The notes under the pieces are model-generated. The model was not told the origin of the DNA and ran no database searches. It saw only the letters and a program-made list of their open reading frames with translations. The position numbers and the translations under genes were made by a program. Shown here piece by piece: positions 12,565 through 14,127 of a stretch of 14,127 bases of DNA. This stretch comes from an uncultured Bulleidia sp. GTDB lineage: Bacteria; Bacillota_I; Bacilli_A; Erysipelotrichales; Erysipelotrichaceae. Numbering within the stretch: position 1 is the first letter of the stretch; each line of letters begins with the position of its first letter. The DNA is taken from the NCBI GenBank assembly GCA_934754415.1, contig CAKVIS010000041.1:1-14127 (forward strand), written 5' to 3'.

Positions 12565-13125
12565 ATGAATCAAAGAAAAATACCTGAAGTTGGAAGTTAT
12601 GTATATATTCAAAGTTTTAAACATGATGGTTCTTTACACAGAACGTGGTGTAAGGGATTTGTGATAGAGGCAGACAGCTCACATATAGTTGCAGTGACAA
12701 GCAGGTCCTGGGTGATTGAATCTGATGGAAGAAAATGGTTGACAAGGGAGCCTGCAATCTGCTTTTTCTATGATGATAGATGGTGGAATGTTATTTCTAT
12801 GATCAGACATACAGGAGTGTATTATTATTGTAATCTTGCTTCCCCAAGTGTATATGATGGAGAAGCTGTAAAGAATGTTGACTATGATCTGGATGTGAAA
12901 TTATATCCTGATGGAAGCTATCAGATTCTTGATGAGGATGAGTATGATGAACACGGAAAGTTGATGCATTATTCGAAGGATATCAAGGAAATAGTTGAAA
13001 AACAAATGCAGGAATTATTGAAACAGATGGAGACAGAACAGCCTCCGTTTAATAAAAAAAGCATTCATGAATATTATCAAAAGTATATAGAATTATTAAC
13101 AAAATCAGATTATAATAACCATTAA
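12565..13125 (+). CDS. ntdP: DUF402 protein, nucleoside tri/diphosphate phosphatase-like
   Basis: This 186-residue cytosolic protein is of the DUF402/YgaC family, whose characterised members hydrolyse nucleoside tri- and diphosphates with a divalent metal. Family motifs are KHDGSLHRTW (19-28), RWWNVISMI (72-80), YYYCNLASPSVYDG (86-99), DYDLDVKLYPDG (106-117) and LDEDEYDEH (122-130); the acidic and Asn residues here are the likely metal ligands. The C-terminal third is helical and charged. Length is close to the usual 175-180. The start at 12565 is the only reasonable one, yet no proper ribosome binding site is near; GAAGG ends 15 bases before. A TAAAAT hexamer at 12550-12555 is 9 bases before the ATG, so the mRNA may be leaderless. 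The esterase gene follows after 20 bases. Confidence 0.85.
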   Translation: MNQRKIPEVGSYVYIQSFKHDGSLHRTWCKGFVIEADSSHIVAVTSRSWVIESDGRKWLTREPAICFFYDDRWWNVISMIRHTGVYYYCNLASPSVYDGEAVKNVDYDLDVKLYPDGSYQILDEDEYDEHGKLMHYSKDIKEIVEKQMQELLKQMETEQPPFNKKSIHEYYQKYIELLTKSDYNNH

Positions 13126-13145
13126 CACTAGACAGGAGAACAAAT

Positions 13146-14015
13146 ATGGCTTTAATAACATTAGACTTTGAATCGGCGTATATGGGCAGTAATCAGAATG
13201 TAAATATTATTATGCCTGATAAACCTAGAGACATAAGTTGCCAGCAGTTTTATGGGAATAAAAAAAAGTATAAGGTTTTATGGTTGTTACATGGAACATT
13301 TGGTGGATATTCTGACTGGATACGTAAAAGTAATATTGAAACGTATGCATGTGAAAGAGAAATTATTGTTGTAATGCCTGGGATAGGAAATGCAGATTAT
13401 GAAAACTGGCAAACATTTACTCTTGGTTTAAATGCAGATAAATATATAACCGAGGAGCTGATGCCAATGATATATAACTGGTTTCCAGCTTCGGAAAAAA
13501 GAGAGGACAACTTTATTGCAGGTTTATCGATGGGCGGTAAAGGTACGCTGATGTTTGCGTTAAAGTATCCACAGTTGTTTTCTAAAGCGGCAGTTTTATC
13601 ATTTATTCCTTCTGATATGGAAAATCAAAAAGAAAAGTTTGAAAAACTGTATTCTTTGACGCTTGATGAAGTGATTGCTGACAGCGACGTTATGCATCAA
13701 AACCAAAGGTTGTATAACTGTATGCATAATATGGGTTCTGTAGAAGCATATATGAATTCATATTATAACCTGAGAAGGAAATTGAAGGAGGCTGATTTGT
13801 CGAAACTTCCTGAATTACTATTTGCCTGTGGAACAGAGGATAGTATTTTTGCCGGAGAAATTGCATCGTTTAAACAATTCTTGAAAGAAATAAATCTGGA
13901 AGTTAAGTGGACAATGGGACCAGGCAATCACGAATGGAGAGTCTGGGAGAGGGATATACAGATAGCATTGGATTTTTTTAGCAAGGAAAACACCGGTAAA
14001 GGCAACGCATTTTAA
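13146..14015 (+). CDS. esterase D/tributyrin-esterase-like alpha/beta hydrolase
   Basis: This is a serine hydrolase of the PF00756 (esterase D/EstA) family, 289 residues, probably cytosolic as no signal peptide is present. LWLLHGTFGGYSDW (45-58) carries the oxyanion-hole HG motif, and GLSMGG (126-131) holds the nucleophile Ser128. Asp232 (CGTEDSIF) and His262 (GPGNHEWRVW) complete the triad. Relatives cleave short-chain acyl esters or remove acetyl groups from sugars; the natural substrate is not shown by sequence. AGGAG (13133-13137) supports the start. It follows ntdP by 20 bases and probably shares its transcript, ending at the hairpin after 14028. Confidence 0.9.
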   Translation: MALITLDFESAYMGSNQNVNIIMPDKPRDISCQQFYGNKKKYKVLWLLHGTFGGYSDWIRKSNIETYACEREIIVVMPGIGNADYENWQTFTLGLNADKYITEELMPMIYNWFPASEKREDNFIAGLSMGGKGTLMFALKYPQLFSKAAVLSFIPSDMENQKEKFEKLYSLTLDEVIADSDVMHQNQRLYNCMHNMGSVEAYMNSYYNLRRKLKEADLSKLPELLFACGTEDSIFAGEIASFKQFLKEINLEVKWTMGPGNHEWRVWERDIQIALDFFSKENTGKGNAF

Positions 14016-14027
14016 AGGATTGTTTTT

Positions 14028-14056
14028 GTTCTTCAAGAAAATTGAAGAACTTTTTT
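14028..14056 (+). terminator. terminator after the esterase gene
   Basis: GTTCTTCAA (14028-14036) and TTGAAGAAC (14042-14050) form a perfect 9-pair stem with a 5-base loop, followed by TTTTTT (14051-14056). It lies 12 bases after the stop codon. Confidence 0.92.
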
Positions 14057-14106
14057 ATAAAAAAGATAAAAAAAGTATTGCAAGAGAAGAAGAAGTGAGG
14101 TAAGAT
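14057..14106 (+). promoter_or_regulatory. promoter with A-rich upstream element for a gene beyond the window
   Basis: TTGCAA (14078-14083) and TAAGAT (14101-14106) are exactly 17 bases apart. The stretch just upstream (about 14057-14076) is almost purely A and T and could act as an UP element. No ORF begins in the remaining 21 bases. The combination is typical of strongly expressed units, possibly stable RNA, but the product is outside the window. Confidence 0.45.
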
Positions 14107-14127
14107 ACTCAAGCACTCAGCGAAGAG

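Noticed and set aside
1..14127. CRISPR arrays, insertion sequences, prophage genes, toxin-antitoxin or defence systems, tRNA or rRNA genes.
   Set aside because: No direct-repeat arrays, transposase or integrase motifs, paired small toxin-antitoxin genes or cloverleaf-type sequences were seen. The window reads as ordinary housekeeping chromosome apart from the points listed.

Overview
The window is chromosomal DNA from a low-GC, Gram-positive anaerobe of the Clostridia type, probably Lachnospiraceae. This is inferred from the AT-rich codon use, strong GGAGG-type ribosome binding sites, short gaps, and the protein families present: an EpsC-type serine acetyltransferase, M42 peptidase, LctP, ThiT and DUF402/NtdP. 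No phage, transposon, CRISPR, tRNA or rRNA gene was seen. No intergenic stretch exceeds 300 bases.

Layout. 1-98 may be the 3' end of an upstream gene. 215-1231 is galE. 1232-1489 is a leader region with a 27-residue Cys-Cys-Cys ORF and an intrinsic terminator. It lies ahead of the cysteine biosynthesis pair cysK (1490-2419) and serine acetyltransferase (2424-3179). An M42 peptidase (3166-4188, minus) converges on and overlaps the acetyltransferase gene. A divergent plus-strand operon (4290-8115) encodes an RlmI-like rRNA methyltransferase, a spermidine-synthase-like protein, an L-lactate permease and an unrecognised 148-residue protein. It ends at a strong, probably bidirectional terminator. 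A short DtxR/MntR-type metalloregulator (8154-8534, minus) is divergent from a tightly coupled pseudouridine catabolism operon: psuK, psuG and an AAC(3)-family acyltransferase gene (8644-11308). A free methionine-R-sulfoxide reductase (11305-11769, minus) converges on that operon and is divergent from a TPP riboswitch and thiT (11821-12490). A terminator follows, then ntdP (DUF402) and a tributyrin-esterase-like hydrolase (12565-14015), another terminator, and a promoter-like stretch at the right edge.

The most interesting signal is the cysK leader. A translated-looking mini-ORF with a good ribosome binding site has three consecutive Cys codons. It is followed by a segment that can pair either with the area just before the mini-ORF start or with the 5' arm of the terminator ahead of cysK. 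That is the architecture of ribosome-mediated (trp-type) attenuation, here apparently sensing charged tRNA-Cys to control cysteine synthesis. I know such control by Cys-rich leader peptides mainly from actinobacteria, whereas Firmicutes cysteine genes are usually ascribed to T-boxes or CymR. Other points of note are a shortened, atypical C-terminus on the serine acetyltransferase, an acyltransferase gene built into a pseudouridine operon, two genes without Shine-Dalgarno sites that may be leaderless, and a metalloregulator whose metal ligands mix MntR and DtxR features.

All functional calls come from reading motifs by eye. No database search or folding calculation was run.
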